Shown: positions 15,266 through 23,059, counted from the first letter of the stretch. The stretch: DNA of 23,273 bases from an uncultured Lachnospiraceae bacterium (GCA_947565255.1 CANOFI010000010.1:1-23273); one strand, 5' to 3'. Numbers and translations are program-made. Notes: generated from the sequence alone by a model not told the origin.

Positions 15266-15907
15266 ATGAGATATAAGCTGGTTATTTTTGATTTGGACGG
15301 GACAATATTAAATACGTTGGATGATTTGGCAGACAGCTTAAATTATGCTTTGCAAAAAAATAACTTGCAGGAGAGAACGAAAGATGAGGTGCGGCGTTTT
15401 GTTGGAAACGGAATTCAGATGCTGATTGAGCGTGCGGTGCCAAAAGATACCAGTGAGGCGGACCGCAGCCATGTTCTTCAGTCCTTTAAGGAGCATTATA
15501 AGCTACATTGTGCCGATAAAACCAGGCCATATGACGGTGTAGAGGACCAGATTGCAAAGCTGCGTCAGGGCGGCTGCCAGACGGCTGTGATTTCGAATAA
15601 AGCAGATTTTGCTGTACAGTCCTTATGCAGGGATTATTTTCCGGGGCTGTTTGATTATGTCGTAGGAGAACGGGAGGGAATCCGCAGGAAACCCTGGCCG
15701 GACAGTGTGTTTGAAGTGCTTGATAAATTAGGCATAAAAAAGGAAGAAGCGCTTTATGTCGGAGATTCGGAGGTGGATATCCAGACAGCGCAAAATGCGG
15801 GGATTGCTTTTGTGGCTGTAAGCTGGGGATTTCGGGAAAAAGAATTTCTGGAAAAGCAGGGGGCAGAAAGGATTGTGACCACCCCCGCTGAGCTTTTGTC
15901 TGTGTGA
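15266..15907 (+). CDS. HAD-superfamily phosphatase, phosphoglycolate phosphatase-like
   Basis: Predicted cytoplasmic small-molecule phosphatase of the Gph/PGP type, 213 residues. Motif I is FDLDGTILNT, with nucleophile Asp9 and general acid/base Asp11. A helical cap follows (about 16-85). Motif II Ser is in AVISNKAD, motif III Lys in the RRKPWPD segment, and motif IV is YVGDSEVDIQTAQNAG. The length is normal for the family. The ATG lies three bases after the phosphoesterase stop, and the GGAGG used for it is inside the end of the upstream gene. Phosphoglycolate, other sugar phosphates or pyrophosphate are possible substrates; sequence alone does not decide. Confidence 0.9.
   Translation: MRYKLVIFDLDGTILNTLDDLADSLNYALQKNNLQERTKDEVRRFVGNGIQMLIERAVPKDTSEADRSHVLQSFKEHYKLHCADKTRPYDGVEDQIAKLRQGGCQTAVISNKADFAVQSLCRDYFPGLFDYVVGEREGIRRKPWPDSVFEVLDKLGIKKEEALYVGDSEVDIQTAQNAGIAFVAVSWGFREKEFLEKQGAERIVTTPAELLSV
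15855..15897 (+). terminator. Possible terminator within the 3' end of the HAD gene
   Basis: AGC-A-GGGGG (15855-15863, one bulged A) can pair with CCCCCGCT (15882-15889), followed after four bases by TTTT. It would end the phosphoesterase-HAD operon inside the last codons of the HAD gene. The imperfect stem and short, offset T-run keep this tentative. The 53 bp between the HAD gene and the convergent DegV gene holds no better candidate. Confidence 0.3.
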
Positions 15908-15960
15908 GAACGTGAATGAATTTTGGGATACGCCTCAGAATAGGAACCGACGACGCAGCC

Positions 15961-16848
15961 TTAATCCGTGCGTGTTTCTCCCCAGAAAAACAGTGCAATG
16001 GTTCCCGGGCCAGTGTGGCTTCCAATCGTGGTTCCGATATCGTTGATCAGCACACAACCTTTCAGGTTTGGAAACCGCTCTTCCACAAGAGCAGCTACTG
16101 CCGCGGCATCTTCGCGACAGGCCGAGTGGGAGATAAAACATTTATCTGCATATGCAGTTTTGTTTTCTGCGAATTGTTCCATGCGCTCAACAATGGTTTT
16201 GATGACTTTCTTTTTTGTGCGGATTTTTTCGCGGGGAATCAGTTCGCCTTTGTCATTCATGTTTAAGAGAGGACAGATATTTAGAACGCCGGCAATGAAT
16301 CCGGCTGTTTTTGATATACGTCCGCCTCGGATATAAAATGTAAGGTCCGTAGAAAAAAACCAGTGGTGCATGCGCAGTTTATTTTCTTCAATCCAGTTAT
16401 ATATTTCTGTAAGGCTTTTGCCCTCGTCACGCAAATCCGCTAATTTGTCCATAACGAGACCGTAACCGGAGGAAGCTCCAAGAGAATCCACTATCAGGAT
16501 TCGGCGTTTTGGAAAGCGTTCCTGCAAGGATTCCCGGGCAATGTTTGCAGAATTGACGGTGCCGGAAATTCCAGATGACAGGGTAACATGCAGAATGTCT
16601 TTCCCGTCTTTTAAAAATGATTCAAAATAGGCTTCATATTCATCTGCGTTTATCTGGGAAGTTTTCGTCTGCGCACCATCTGTCATTTTTTGGTAAAACT
16701 GGTCAAATGGAATGGAATGCCCCAGGTCATCTGAATATTGTCTGCCGTCCAGTTCAAAATGAAAGCAGATGTAGCGAATGTCGCGGCTGTCAAAATGTTC
16801 CTTTGATAAATCAGCAGTGGAACTGCAGCTTAGAATATAATCGTCCAT
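15961..16848 (-). CDS. DegV-family (fatty-acid-binding) protein
   Basis: Protein of 295 residues in the DegV family, cytoplasmic proteins that bind a single fatty-acid chain; in some Firmicutes they act as FakB subunits delivering fatty acids to FakA kinase. Seen here: the N-terminal STAD motif (10-13), the TSQ motif (63-65), LSSGISGT with following ANIAR, the VDSLGASSGYGLVMDKL helix region, and the C-terminal IGSHTGPGTIALFFWG segment. These match fatty-acid headgroup and acyl-tunnel positions. The ATG has GGAGGG just upstream. It lies 24 bp after a chemotaxis-like gene on the same strand with no promoter between, so the two are probably one operon. No fakA gene is in view, so FakB function is not assured. 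Confidence 0.9.
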   Translation of the reverse strand: MDDYILSCSSTADLSKEHFDSRDIRYICFHFELDGRQYSDDLGHSIPFDQFYQKMTDGAQTKTSQINADEYEAYFESFLKDGKDILHVTLSSGISGTVNSANIARESLQERFPKRRILIVDSLGASSGYGLVMDKLADLRDEGKSLTEIYNWIEENKLRMHHWFFSTDLTFYIRGGRISKTAGFIAGVLNICPLLNMNDKGELIPREKIRTKKKVIKTIVERMEQFAENKTAYADKCFISHSACREDAAAVAALVEERFPNLKGCVLINDIGTTIGSHTGPGTIALFFWGETRTD

Positions 16849-16872
16849 GTTCCCTCCGTTTATTATGATACA

Positions 16873-18336
16873 TTAAGAATGTAATTTCTGGGCTCCATCA
16901 TTTAGTCGTTCTACAATTTCGGTAATTTTATTCACTAAGTTGTGGTTGGCATCACACGACTGATACGTTTCCTCAGCATGTGCCGATACTTCTTCGGAAA
17001 TGGCAGAAATCATCTGTATTTTATCGATAATTTCGATATTTGCTGATTCGAGAGCCGATATCGCGTCTGCCAGCCCCTGTGTCTGCTGGTTGATAATCCC
17101 GGATTCTGCAGCAATGTCCTGAAAATTCTGTTTTACAGTCTGTGCATTTTGTTCGTTGAGGCGGTTGCTGTTAGAAACGGCATCTACGGCCTTTTCTACC
17201 TGCGTGAAGCCGTCTGTAATATTGTTAATCAGCCGCGTAACGCTTTCGGTTGCTTCGGTTGTCTGATTGGCGAGAGAAGTAATCTCTCCGGCAACGACGG
17301 AAAATCCTCTTCCGGCTTCCCCGGCGCGGGCAGCTTCGATACTTGCATTCAGAGCCAGAAGGCTTGTGCTTTCCGCAATGCTTGTAATGGTTTCCACAAT
17401 GGTATTCATTTGTGCCAGATAGCCGCTGAGGGTATTCATCTGTGTTGTCACCAGTGTATTTGCTTCCATGGAGCATGCCACCTGGCTGGAAAGGGAGCTG
17501 ATTTTTTCCTCTCCGTCCGCCACGATATTCATTGTATGCTGCATATTTTCCGAAATGGACTGGCTGGCTGCTTTGACAGTTGTGATGTGTTCCTGAATTT
17601 TCTCGGTCTGTACAAGCTGTTCCTGAACGGATTGCGCAGTTTCGTTGCTTCCGGTAGATACTTCATTCATTGCATTTTTTATATCCTGAACAGATGTTCC
17701 TAAAATAGATACGTTTTTGTTTGCTTCCTCAACATCTGTTATCATAGCGTTTGAGGTGGCCAGGACGTGGTCCAGAAGATGGACGGAATCGTCCTTCTGC
17801 TTATTGATATGCGACATTTTTTCCTTGTTGACCCGGTTGTTGACCATTGTGGCAATGGTCATGTAAACGGCCAGCAAAATGGAACATGCGATTCGGATTT
17901 TAATGTCCTGCGCAGTCATATGTCCGAGATGGCCGGCAACACTAAGGTATATGATGTTGGCCATATTCATTGCCGAGGCAACCGACGCAATCAGTATGCA
18001 GAACCGGATGTCAGAAAACAGGGTGACAATAATAAACATCGGAAAAGCATAGGTGTATACCATGGCGCTTTCTGTTGTAAAAAGGGCAAATACATAAACA
18101 ATTCCGTATGTATTGCCCATGATATGTTTCAGCGATTCCGCTTCGGGATTCTTTTTGTAAATAACAAATTCTGTGATAACCGGAATGGTAAGAAGCAATG
18201 CAAAAATTACAAAATATGTGATGGTACGCGCGCCGCTGAGAAATTCTAAAAAATAAGCGGCAAGGAGTACGGCACATACAATGGCATGGCCGATACAGGC
18301 AATTCTATTCACATGAGATTTTTCTGAAAATTCCAT
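16873..18336 (-). CDS. Methyl-accepting chemotaxis-type transducer with membrane-embedded sensor
   Basis: Predicted 487-residue signalling protein. The first ~165 residues form five or six hydrophobic helices with only short loops, so there is no large external ligand domain. No HAMP domain is evident; a short basic/polar segment (NNRVNKEKMSH) leads directly into the coiled-coil. The cytoplasmic MCP domain (about 225-480) has the conserved hairpin tip around residues 316-351 (SLLALNASIEAARAGEAGRG, then FSVVAGEI), which contacts CheA/CheW. The ATG at 18336 is preferred; an in-frame TTG at 18348 overlaps the -10 element, whereas GAGGA lies 5 bases before the ATG. It is upstream of the DegV gene in an operon. 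The signal could be a membrane or lipid property; that is inference. No other che genes are in the window. Confidence 0.9.
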   Translation of the reverse strand: MEFSEKSHVNRIACIGHAIVCAVLLAAYFLEFLSGARTITYFVIFALLLTIPVITEFVIYKKNPEAESLKHIMGNTYGIVYVFALFTTESAMVYTYAFPMFIIVTLFSDIRFCILIASVASAMNMANIIYLSVAGHLGHMTAQDIKIRIACSILLAVYMTIATMVNNRVNKEKMSHINKQKDDSVHLLDHVLATSNAMITDVEEANKNVSILGTSVQDIKNAMNEVSTGSNETAQSVQEQLVQTEKIQEHITTVKAASQSISENMQHTMNIVADGEEKISSLSSQVACSMEANTLVTTQMNTLSGYLAQMNTIVETITSIAESTSLLALNASIEAARAGEAGRGFSVVAGEITSLANQTTEATESVTRLINNITDGFTQVEKAVDAVSNSNRLNEQNAQTVKQNFQDIAAESGIINQQTQGLADAISALESANIEIIDKIQMISAISEEVSAHAEETYQSCDANHNLVNKITEIVERLNDGAQKLHS

Positions 18337-18347
18337 GATATTCCTCA

Positions 18348-18376
18348 ATTATAGCATGTTTTTGTGTGATCCGCAA
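18348..18376 (-). promoter_or_regulatory. Promoter of the transducer-DegV operon, very close to the start codon
   Basis: On the minus strand TTGCGG (18376-18371), a 17-bp spacer and a consensus TATAAT (18353-18348). The expected start point (about 18341) is only about five bases before the ATG at 18336, so the mRNA would be nearly leaderless and would lose the GAGGA site. No better promoter was seen upstream; TTGACA around 18420 lacks a good -10. Confidence 0.5.
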
Positions 18377-18454
18377 GTAGTTTTCCAATGCGCCAGTTCA
18401 GTTTTCCGGGCTGAAGGTGTCAATAGTATTGTCAGGATAAAACGTATTCTGTAG

Positions 18455-18483
18455 TTGTCTTTTTGTTCAAATAATGATAAAAT
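18455..18483 (+). promoter_or_regulatory. Promoter of the ecfA1 operon
   Basis: TTGTCT (18455-18460), a 17-bp spacer and TAAAAT (18478-18483), giving a leader of about 47 nt to the ATG at 18537. The ECF operon therefore has its own promoter, consistent with its separation from rplQ. Confidence 0.55.
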
Positions 18484-18536
18484 GTGAATGGTATATTAAC
18501 AATCGAGGCGTCAGATTTGGCAAAGAGGATTTGTTT

Positions 18537-19388
18537 ATGGGAATGATAGAAGTAAAAAATATCATATTTGAATATATCCGGCGGGATGAGGAAGGCAATG
18601 TAGAGTCGATTAACCGGGCAGTGGATGATATCAGTCTGGACGTCCAGGCAGGAGAATTTATTGCCGTGCTCGGACACAATGGCTCAGGAAAATCAACGTT
18701 TGCAAAGCATCTGAACAGCATTCTTGTCCCGACGGAGGGAAGCGTGTGGGTAGACGGCATGGATACATCTGCGGAGCGCAATGTGTGGGACATTCGCCAG
18801 AGCGCAGGCATGGTGTTCCAGAATCCGGACAACCAGATAATTGGGACAGTGGTGGAGGAGGACGTAGGATTTGGCCCCGAAAATATCGGGATTCCAACAG
18901 ATGAAATCTGGAACAGGGTTGCAGACAGCTTAAAGGCAGTCGGTATGTACTCGTTTCGGAAAATGTCCCCCAACAAATTATCCGGAGGACAGAAGCAGCG
19001 GGTGGCCATTGCCGGAATTGTGGCGATGCGTCCCAAGTGTATTATTCTGGATGAACCGACAGCGATGCTGGATCCGCAGGGGCGGCAGGAGGTGCTGAAA
19101 ACGCTGCATGCCCTCAACAAAATGGAACATGTAACGATTGTACTGATTACGCATTATATGGAGGAAGTCATCGGCGCTGATAAAGTATTTGTCATGGATG
19201 CCGGTAAGATACGGATGCAGGGAACGCCGCGGGAGATTTTTTCGGATGTGGAACAGATGAAATCGCTCCGGCTGGATGTGCCTGCAGCGTCGTTGCTGGC
19301 GTATGAGCTCAGAAAAGCGGGATTGAGACTGCCAAATGGGATTTTGACGAGAGAAGAACTGGTGGAGGCGTTATGTCAATTATATTAG
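18537..19388 (+). CDS. ecfA1: Energy-coupling factor transporter ATPase EcfA1
   Basis: First of the two ATPases of the ECF vitamin/micronutrient transport module, which serves many exchangeable S components. 283 residues: Walker A GHNGSGKST (46-54), Q-loop MVFQNPDNQ, signature LSGGQKQR (148-155), Walker B CIILDEPTAMLDP (168-180) and the H-loop in ITHYMEE. The FQNPDNQ-type Q-loop followed by VVEEDVGFGPEN is typical of EcfA1. The ATG at 18537 is chosen because AGAGGA (18524-18529) precedes it; an in-frame ATG at 18474 would begin upstream of the promoter's start point. The 3' end overlaps ecfA2 by 16 bp, indicating coupled translation. Confidence 0.95.
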   Translation: MGMIEVKNIIFEYIRRDEEGNVESINRAVDDISLDVQAGEFIAVLGHNGSGKSTFAKHLNSILVPTEGSVWVDGMDTSAERNVWDIRQSAGMVFQNPDNQIIGTVVEEDVGFGPENIGIPTDEIWNRVADSLKAVGMYSFRKMSPNKLSGGQKQRVAIAGIVAMRPKCIILDEPTAMLDPQGRQEVLKTLHALNKMEHVTIVLITHYMEEVIGADKVFVMDAGKIRMQGTPREIFSDVEQMKSLRLDVPAASLLAYELRKAGLRLPNGILTREELVEALCQLY

Positions 19389-20257
19389 ATCATGTCAGCT
19401 ATATATATGAAAAGGGTACACCGCAGGAGCATTATGCCTTAAAGGACATTAATCTTGTGATTCCGAAAGGGGAATTTATCGGGGTGATTGGTCATACCGG
19501 CTCAGGGAAATCCACAATGATGCAGATGCTGAACGGACTGATTGCTCCGACAGAAGGGATGGTTTTGTTCAGGGGTCAGGATATCAGCGACCGGGATTTT
19601 GATAAAAAATATTTGCGCAGTAAGGTTGGTATGGTGTTTCAGTATCCGGAATACCAGCTGTTTGAATCCACCGTGTTTAAGGATGTCTGTTTTGGACCAG
19701 GGAATCTTGGTCTTGACCAGAAAACAGTGGAATTGCGTGCATTTTCAGCCCTGCATCAGATGCAGTTTCCAGATGAGCTTTTTTACCAGTCCCCGTTTGA
19801 TTTATCGGGAGGGCAGAAGCGCCGCGCGGCAATTGCGGGTGTTCTTGCGATGGATCCGGATTTTTTGATTTTGGATGAGCCGACCGCGGGTCTGGATCCG
19901 AAAGGGCGTGATGAAATTTTAGAGCTGATTGCCGGTTTACAGAAAGAACAGGGAAAGACAATTTTGCTTGTCTCACACAGTATGGATGATGTCGCGAATT
20001 ATGTAAACCGGATTCTGGTGCTGAATGAAGGAAAACTGGTGCTGGACGCGCAGCCGGCGGAGGCGTTTTCTTATTATAAAGAGCTGGAGAAAATCGGACT
20101 TGCCGCGCCGCAGGTGACATACATTATGAATGAGCTGCAGGAAAAAGGAATTCCGGTGCGGGCAGGTGCGACGACACTGCGGGAAGCAAAACAGGAGATT
20201 CTGCGGGTGTTCTCCGATAATCGTGCGAAAGAAAGGGAACCGATTCATGATACGTGA
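19373..20257 (+). CDS. ecfA2: Energy-coupling factor transporter ATPase EcfA2
   Basis: Second ATPase of the ECF module, forming a heterodimer with EcfA1. 294 residues: Walker A GHTGSGKST (40-48), Q-loop MVFQYPEYQLFEST, signature LSGGQKRR (144-151), Walker B FLILDEPTAGLDP and H-loop LVSHSMDD. The Q-loop FQYPEYQLFE is characteristic of EcfA2. Its ATG lies inside the end of ecfA1, after GGTGGAGG, and its own end overlaps ecfT by 11 bp, so the three genes are tightly coupled and made in fixed ratio. Confidence 0.95.
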   Translation: MSIILDHVSYIYEKGTPQEHYALKDINLVIPKGEFIGVIGHTGSGKSTMMQMLNGLIAPTEGMVLFRGQDISDRDFDKKYLRSKVGMVFQYPEYQLFESTVFKDVCFGPGNLGLDQKTVELRAFSALHQMQFPDELFYQSPFDLSGGQKRRAAIAGVLAMDPDFLILDEPTAGLDPKGRDEILELIAGLQKEQGKTILLVSHSMDDVANYVNRILVLNEGKLVLDAQPAEAFSYYKELEKIGLAAPQVTYIMNELQEKGIPVRAGATTLREAKQEILRVFSDNRAKEREPIHDT

Positions 20258-21047
20258 TATTACAGTGGGACAATATTATAGAACGGAGTCATTCGTCCAC
20301 CGGCTGGATCCGCGCGTGAAACTGCTCGGGACATTTTTGTATATTATTTCGCTTTTTGTCTTTTCAAGTGTGCCGGGCTTTATTGTGTCGGGGGCGCTGC
20401 TGGTTGTGACGATTTGGGCGTCAAAGGTGCCTCTGAAATTCATCTTAAGGGGCCTGAAGCCGATTTTGCTGCTGCTGTCGGTAACGGTTTTATTTAATCT
20501 GTTTCTCATCAAAGGAGAGCCTGTGGTACAGTTCTGGAGGTTTACCATTACCCGTGAAGGCATACAAAGCGCAGTTTTTCTTGTAATCCGGATTGTGATG
20601 TTGATTGTCGGTTCCTCGATGATGACGTTTACAACGACGCCGAACCAGCTGACGGATGGAATTGAGAGTCTGTTAAAGCCTTTTCGCATCGTGAAGCTGC
20701 CGGCGCATGAGATTGCGATGATGATGTCAATTGCCCTTCGTTTTATTCCGATTCTGTTAGAGGAGACAGATAAGATTATGAAGGCGCAGAGCGCGAGGGG
20801 GGCTGATTTTGAGAGCGGAAATATCTTTCATCGTGCGAAAGGGATGCTTCCTATTTTAGTTCCTCTTTTTGTAGCGGCATTCCGCCGTGCAAATGACCTC
20901 GCAATGGCGATGGAGGCGCGGTGTTACCGCGGCGGCGAAGGGCGCACCCGCATGAAGCCTCTGAAGTACCAGACGCAGGATGCGGCGGCGTTCGGCGTAT
21001 TGACTTTGTATGTGGCTGTTCATATTACATGTAAGGTGCTGTGGTAA
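20247..21047 (+). CDS. ecfT: Energy-coupling factor transmembrane protein EcfT
   Basis: Membrane scaffold of the ECF transporter, linking EcfA1/EcfA2 to substrate-binding S components. 266 residues, with several hydrophobic helices in the first ~115 residues and one at the C-terminus. The two cytoplasmic coupling-helix motifs are present: AQSARGADF and MEARCYRGGEGR (Ala-Arg-X type), which insert into the ATPase grooves. RLDPRVKLL near the N-terminus is also family-typical. The ATG at 20247 has GAAAGGGA (20230-20237) upstream. No S component gene is adjacent, as expected for a shared (group II) module. Confidence 0.95.
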   Translation: MIRDITVGQYYRTESFVHRLDPRVKLLGTFLYIISLFVFSSVPGFIVSGALLVVTIWASKVPLKFILRGLKPILLLLSVTVLFNLFLIKGEPVVQFWRFTITREGIQSAVFLVIRIVMLIVGSSMMTFTTTPNQLTDGIESLLKPFRIVKLPAHEIAMMMSIALRFIPILLEETDKIMKAQSARGADFESGNIFHRAKGMLPILVPLFVAAFRRANDLAMAMEARCYRGGEGRTRMKPLKYQTQDAAAFGVLTLYVAVHITCKVLW

Positions 21048-21097
21048 GAAATGTTTTATAAATTATTGCGGGATTGTTTTGTATGAAGGGGTAAGGT

Positions 21098-21853
21098 ATG
21101 CGTAGAATTATGCTTGTGGTAGCCTACGACGGCACCAATTATTGCGGGTGGCAGTTACAGCCGAATGGACGGACAATTGAGGAAGTGTTGAATTGTGAGC
21201 TTTCCCGTATTCTGAAGGAGGACATCAGGGTCATCGGGGCAAGCCGTACCGATGCAGGGGTGCACGCGCTTGGAAATGTTGCGGTGTTTGATACCAGTGC
21301 AAGAATTCCGGGGGAAAAGGTGGCTTATGCCCTGAACCAGAGTCTGCCGGAGGATATTCGCGTGCAGTGTTCGGGTGATGTACCCATAGCGTTTCATCCG
21401 CGCCGCTGCCATACAAAAAAGACGTACGAATATACCATTTATAATCATAAATTTGAAAATCCGATTGGCAGGCAGTATGCATATTTTTTTCATCATCCGC
21501 TTCATGTAAAACGCATGCAGGAGGCCGCGGATTATCTGGTTGGAACGCATGATTTTAAAAGTTTTTGCAATATTCATACACAGGTGGAGGATACGGTAAG
21601 GACCATTTACCGGTGCGAGGTGAAAAAGGATGGGAGTCTGATTAAAATTCAGATAGAGGGGAACGGATTTCTTTATAATATGGTAAGAATTATTGCAGGA
21701 ACGCTCATTGATGCAGGTACCGGCGTGCTTGCGCCGGCCGATATGCTTACTATTCTTGCGAAAAAGAACCGCGATGCTGCCGGGCGCACTGCGCCGGCCA
21801 GGGGACTGAAGCTTGTTAAGATTGCATTTGACAGGGTGGATGTTTGTTTATGA
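21098..21853 (+). CDS. truA: tRNA pseudouridine(38-40) synthase
   Basis: Converts uridines 38-40 in the tRNA anticodon stem-loop to pseudouridine. 251 residues, the normal length. The N-terminus MLVVAYDGTNYCGWQLQP and the catalytic motif GASRTDAGVHALGNV are present, with the catalytic aspartate at Asp52. The C-terminal half has the GNGFLYNMVRIIAGTL motif. The ATG has GAAGGGG (21085-21091) six bases upstream. It follows ecfT by 50 bp with no terminator or promoter between, so it belongs to the ecf operon. Its order before rplM-rpsI is standard for Firmicutes. Confidence 0.96.
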   Translation: MRRIMLVVAYDGTNYCGWQLQPNGRTIEEVLNCELSRILKEDIRVIGASRTDAGVHALGNVAVFDTSARIPGEKVAYALNQSLPEDIRVQCSGDVPIAFHPRRCHTKKTYEYTIYNHKFENPIGRQYAYFFHHPLHVKRMQEAADYLVGTHDFKSFCNIHTQVEDTVRTIYRCEVKKDGSLIKIQIEGNGFLYNMVRIIAGTLIDAGTGVLAPADMLTILAKKNRDAAGRTAPARGLKLVKIAFDRVDVCL

Positions 21854-21874
21854 AAAAAGGAAGAGCTGCGGCAG

Positions 21875-21921
21875 CGGCAAAATGCCGTAAGTGGTTCTGC
21901 AGGATGGATATATTTATCCTG
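21875..21921 (+). other. Two hairpins after truA
   Basis: CGGCA (21875-21879) with TGCCG (21883-21887), and CAGGAT (21900-21905) with ATCCTG (21916-21921). Neither is followed by a T-run, so no intrinsic terminator for truA is evident and read-through into the rplM leader is possible. Confidence 0.4.
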
Positions 21922-21939
21922 TAAAAAAGAAAAAAATGG

Positions 21940-21968
21940 TTGACACGCACAAAGAGCTGTAATATAAT
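21940..21968 (+). promoter_or_regulatory. Consensus sigma-A promoter of rplM-rpsI
   Basis: TTGACA (21940-21945), a 17-bp spacer and TATAAT (21963-21968): a perfect consensus, as expected for a highly expressed ribosomal-protein operon. The start point would be about 21975. Confidence 0.9.
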
Positions 21969-21974
21969 GTTTAA

Positions 21975-22185
21975 ATGTGACAATGGAGAAAAATGTTTCC
22001 CATAGCCCCGGGATACATTTTCCATATAAATTGTCTGGAACCTTTTATGTTTTGCCTTCTTTTCGGACATTGGGAAGGCAGACATGTTTGCTGCAGATAC
22101 TGGCATCTGGCTGCAATGGTTTCAGGAATGGAGAAATCCGTACGAGTAAAACAATTTGAAATGAGAACATCAAGGAGGTAAACCA
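21975..22185 (+). promoter_or_regulatory. Long structured leader of rplM (probable L13-type autoregulatory RNA)
   Basis: The 5' leader is about 210 nt and holds three stems. Stem 1: GACAAT (21979-21984) with ATTGTC (22030-22035), extended by ATGGA/TCCAT and AAAATG/CATTTT. Stem 2: ATGT (22047-22050) with ACAT (22082-22085), and TGCCTTC (22053-22059) with GAAGGCA (22074-22080). Stem 3: TTGC...CAGAT (22088-22098) with ATCTG...GCAA (22105-22116). Firmicutes rplM operons are known to have an L13 leader RNA used for autogenous control; membership of that family is inferred from position and was not tested. AAGGAGG (22172-22178) is the rplM binding site. There is no gene in the 332 bp between truA and rplM. 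Confidence 0.65.
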
Positions 22186-22614
22186 ATGAACAGTTTTATG
22201 GCAAGCCCGGCTACAATTGAAAGAAATTGGTACGTTGTAGACGCTACAGATATGACATTAGGCCGTTTGGCATCAGAAGTTGCAAGCGTTTTAAGAGGTA
22301 AGAAAAAACCGATATTTACTCCCCACATGGATACAGGAGATTATGTGATTGTAATTAACGCTGCGAAGGTAAAAGTTACCGGAAGAAAATTGGATCAGAA
22401 AATTTATTACCATCATTCCGGATATGTAGGTGGTATGAAAGAGACTACATTAAGAGAGATGATGGCGAAGAAGCCTGAAAGGGTAATTGAGTTAGCTGTT
22501 AAGGGAATGCTTCCAAAGGGACCTTTAGGAAGACAAATGTATCGCAAACTTCATGTGTATGCTGGCGCTGAGCATAATCATGCAGCACAGAAACCAGAAG
22601 TACTGACATTTTAG
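22186..22614 (+). CDS. rplM: 50S ribosomal protein L13
   Basis: Early-assembling large-subunit ribosomal protein; in other bacteria L13 can also repress its own operon through the mRNA leader. 142 residues, the standard length. Family hallmarks are WYVVDATDMTLGRLASEVA, the KPIFTPHMDTGDYVIVINA strand, the KVTGRKLDQKIYYHHSGY segment, and the C-terminal KGMLPKGPLGRQMYRKLHVY motif. It starts 8 bases after AAGGAGG and is followed by rpsI 26 bp downstream. Confidence 0.98.
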   Translation: MNSFMASPATIERNWYVVDATDMTLGRLASEVASVLRGKKKPIFTPHMDTGDYVIVINAAKVKVTGRKLDQKIYYHHSGYVGGMKETTLREMMAKKPERVIELAVKGMLPKGPLGRQMYRKLHVYAGAEHNHAAQKPEVLTF

Positions 22615-22640
22615 TGGAAGGTTGAAAGGAGGAAAACAGA

Positions 22641-23033
22641 ATGGCTAAAACAGCATATTACGGAACAGGAAGAAGAAAGAAATCAATTGCAAGAGTATAT
22701 GTAAAGCCTGGTACAGGCAAAATTACAATCAATAAAAGAGACATTGACGAGTATTTTGGATTGGAAACACTGAAGGTTACGGTTCGTCAGCCGTTAGCAG
22801 CAATTGACGCAGTTGACAAATACGATGTGATGGTAAACGTGCATGGCGGCGGATATACCGGACAGGCGGGAGCAATCAGGCATGGTATTTCCAGAGCTCT
22901 GCTGCAGGTTGATGCAGATTTCCGGCCGGTTTTGAAGAAGGCAGGATTTTTGACAAGAGATCCGAGAATGAAGGAAAGAAAGAAATACGGTCTCAAAGCT
23001 GCCAGAAGAGCACCGCAGTTTAGTAAGAGATAA
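22641..23033 (+). CDS. rpsI: 30S ribosomal protein S9
   Basis: Small-subunit ribosomal protein whose C-terminal tail reaches the P-site tRNA anticodon. 130 residues, the standard length. Seen: YYGTGRRKKSIARVYVKPGT, the GGGYTGQAGAIRHGISRAL motif, LTRDPRMKERKKYG and the terminal SKR, whose last Arg is the tRNA contact. AAAGGAGG (22625-22632) precedes the ATG. It is the second gene of the rplM-rpsI operon and is closed by the terminator at 23060-23094. Confidence 0.98.
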   Translation: MAKTAYYGTGRRKKSIARVYVKPGTGKITINKRDIDEYFGLETLKVTVRQPLAAIDAVDKYDVMVNVHGGGYTGQAGAIRHGISRALLQVDADFRPVLKKAGFLTRDPRMKERKKYGLKAARRAPQFSKR

Positions 23034-23059
23034 TTTTATCACAATTTCAAAATGCCTTA

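Noticed and set aside
17149..17703. Plus-strand open frame of about 184 codons inside the chemotaxis transducer gene
   Set aside because: Antisense to the repetitive MCP coiled-coil, whose codon pattern commonly leaves the opposite strand open.
1583..18454. Whether the accessory block is a prophage, integrative element or defence island
   Set aside because: No integrase, recombinase, transposase, phage structural gene, toxin-antitoxin or nuclease gene, and no direct-repeat attachment sites at the edges were seen.
21854..21968. A terminator for truA
   Set aside because: The two hairpins present lack T-runs, so they were recorded as hairpins only.
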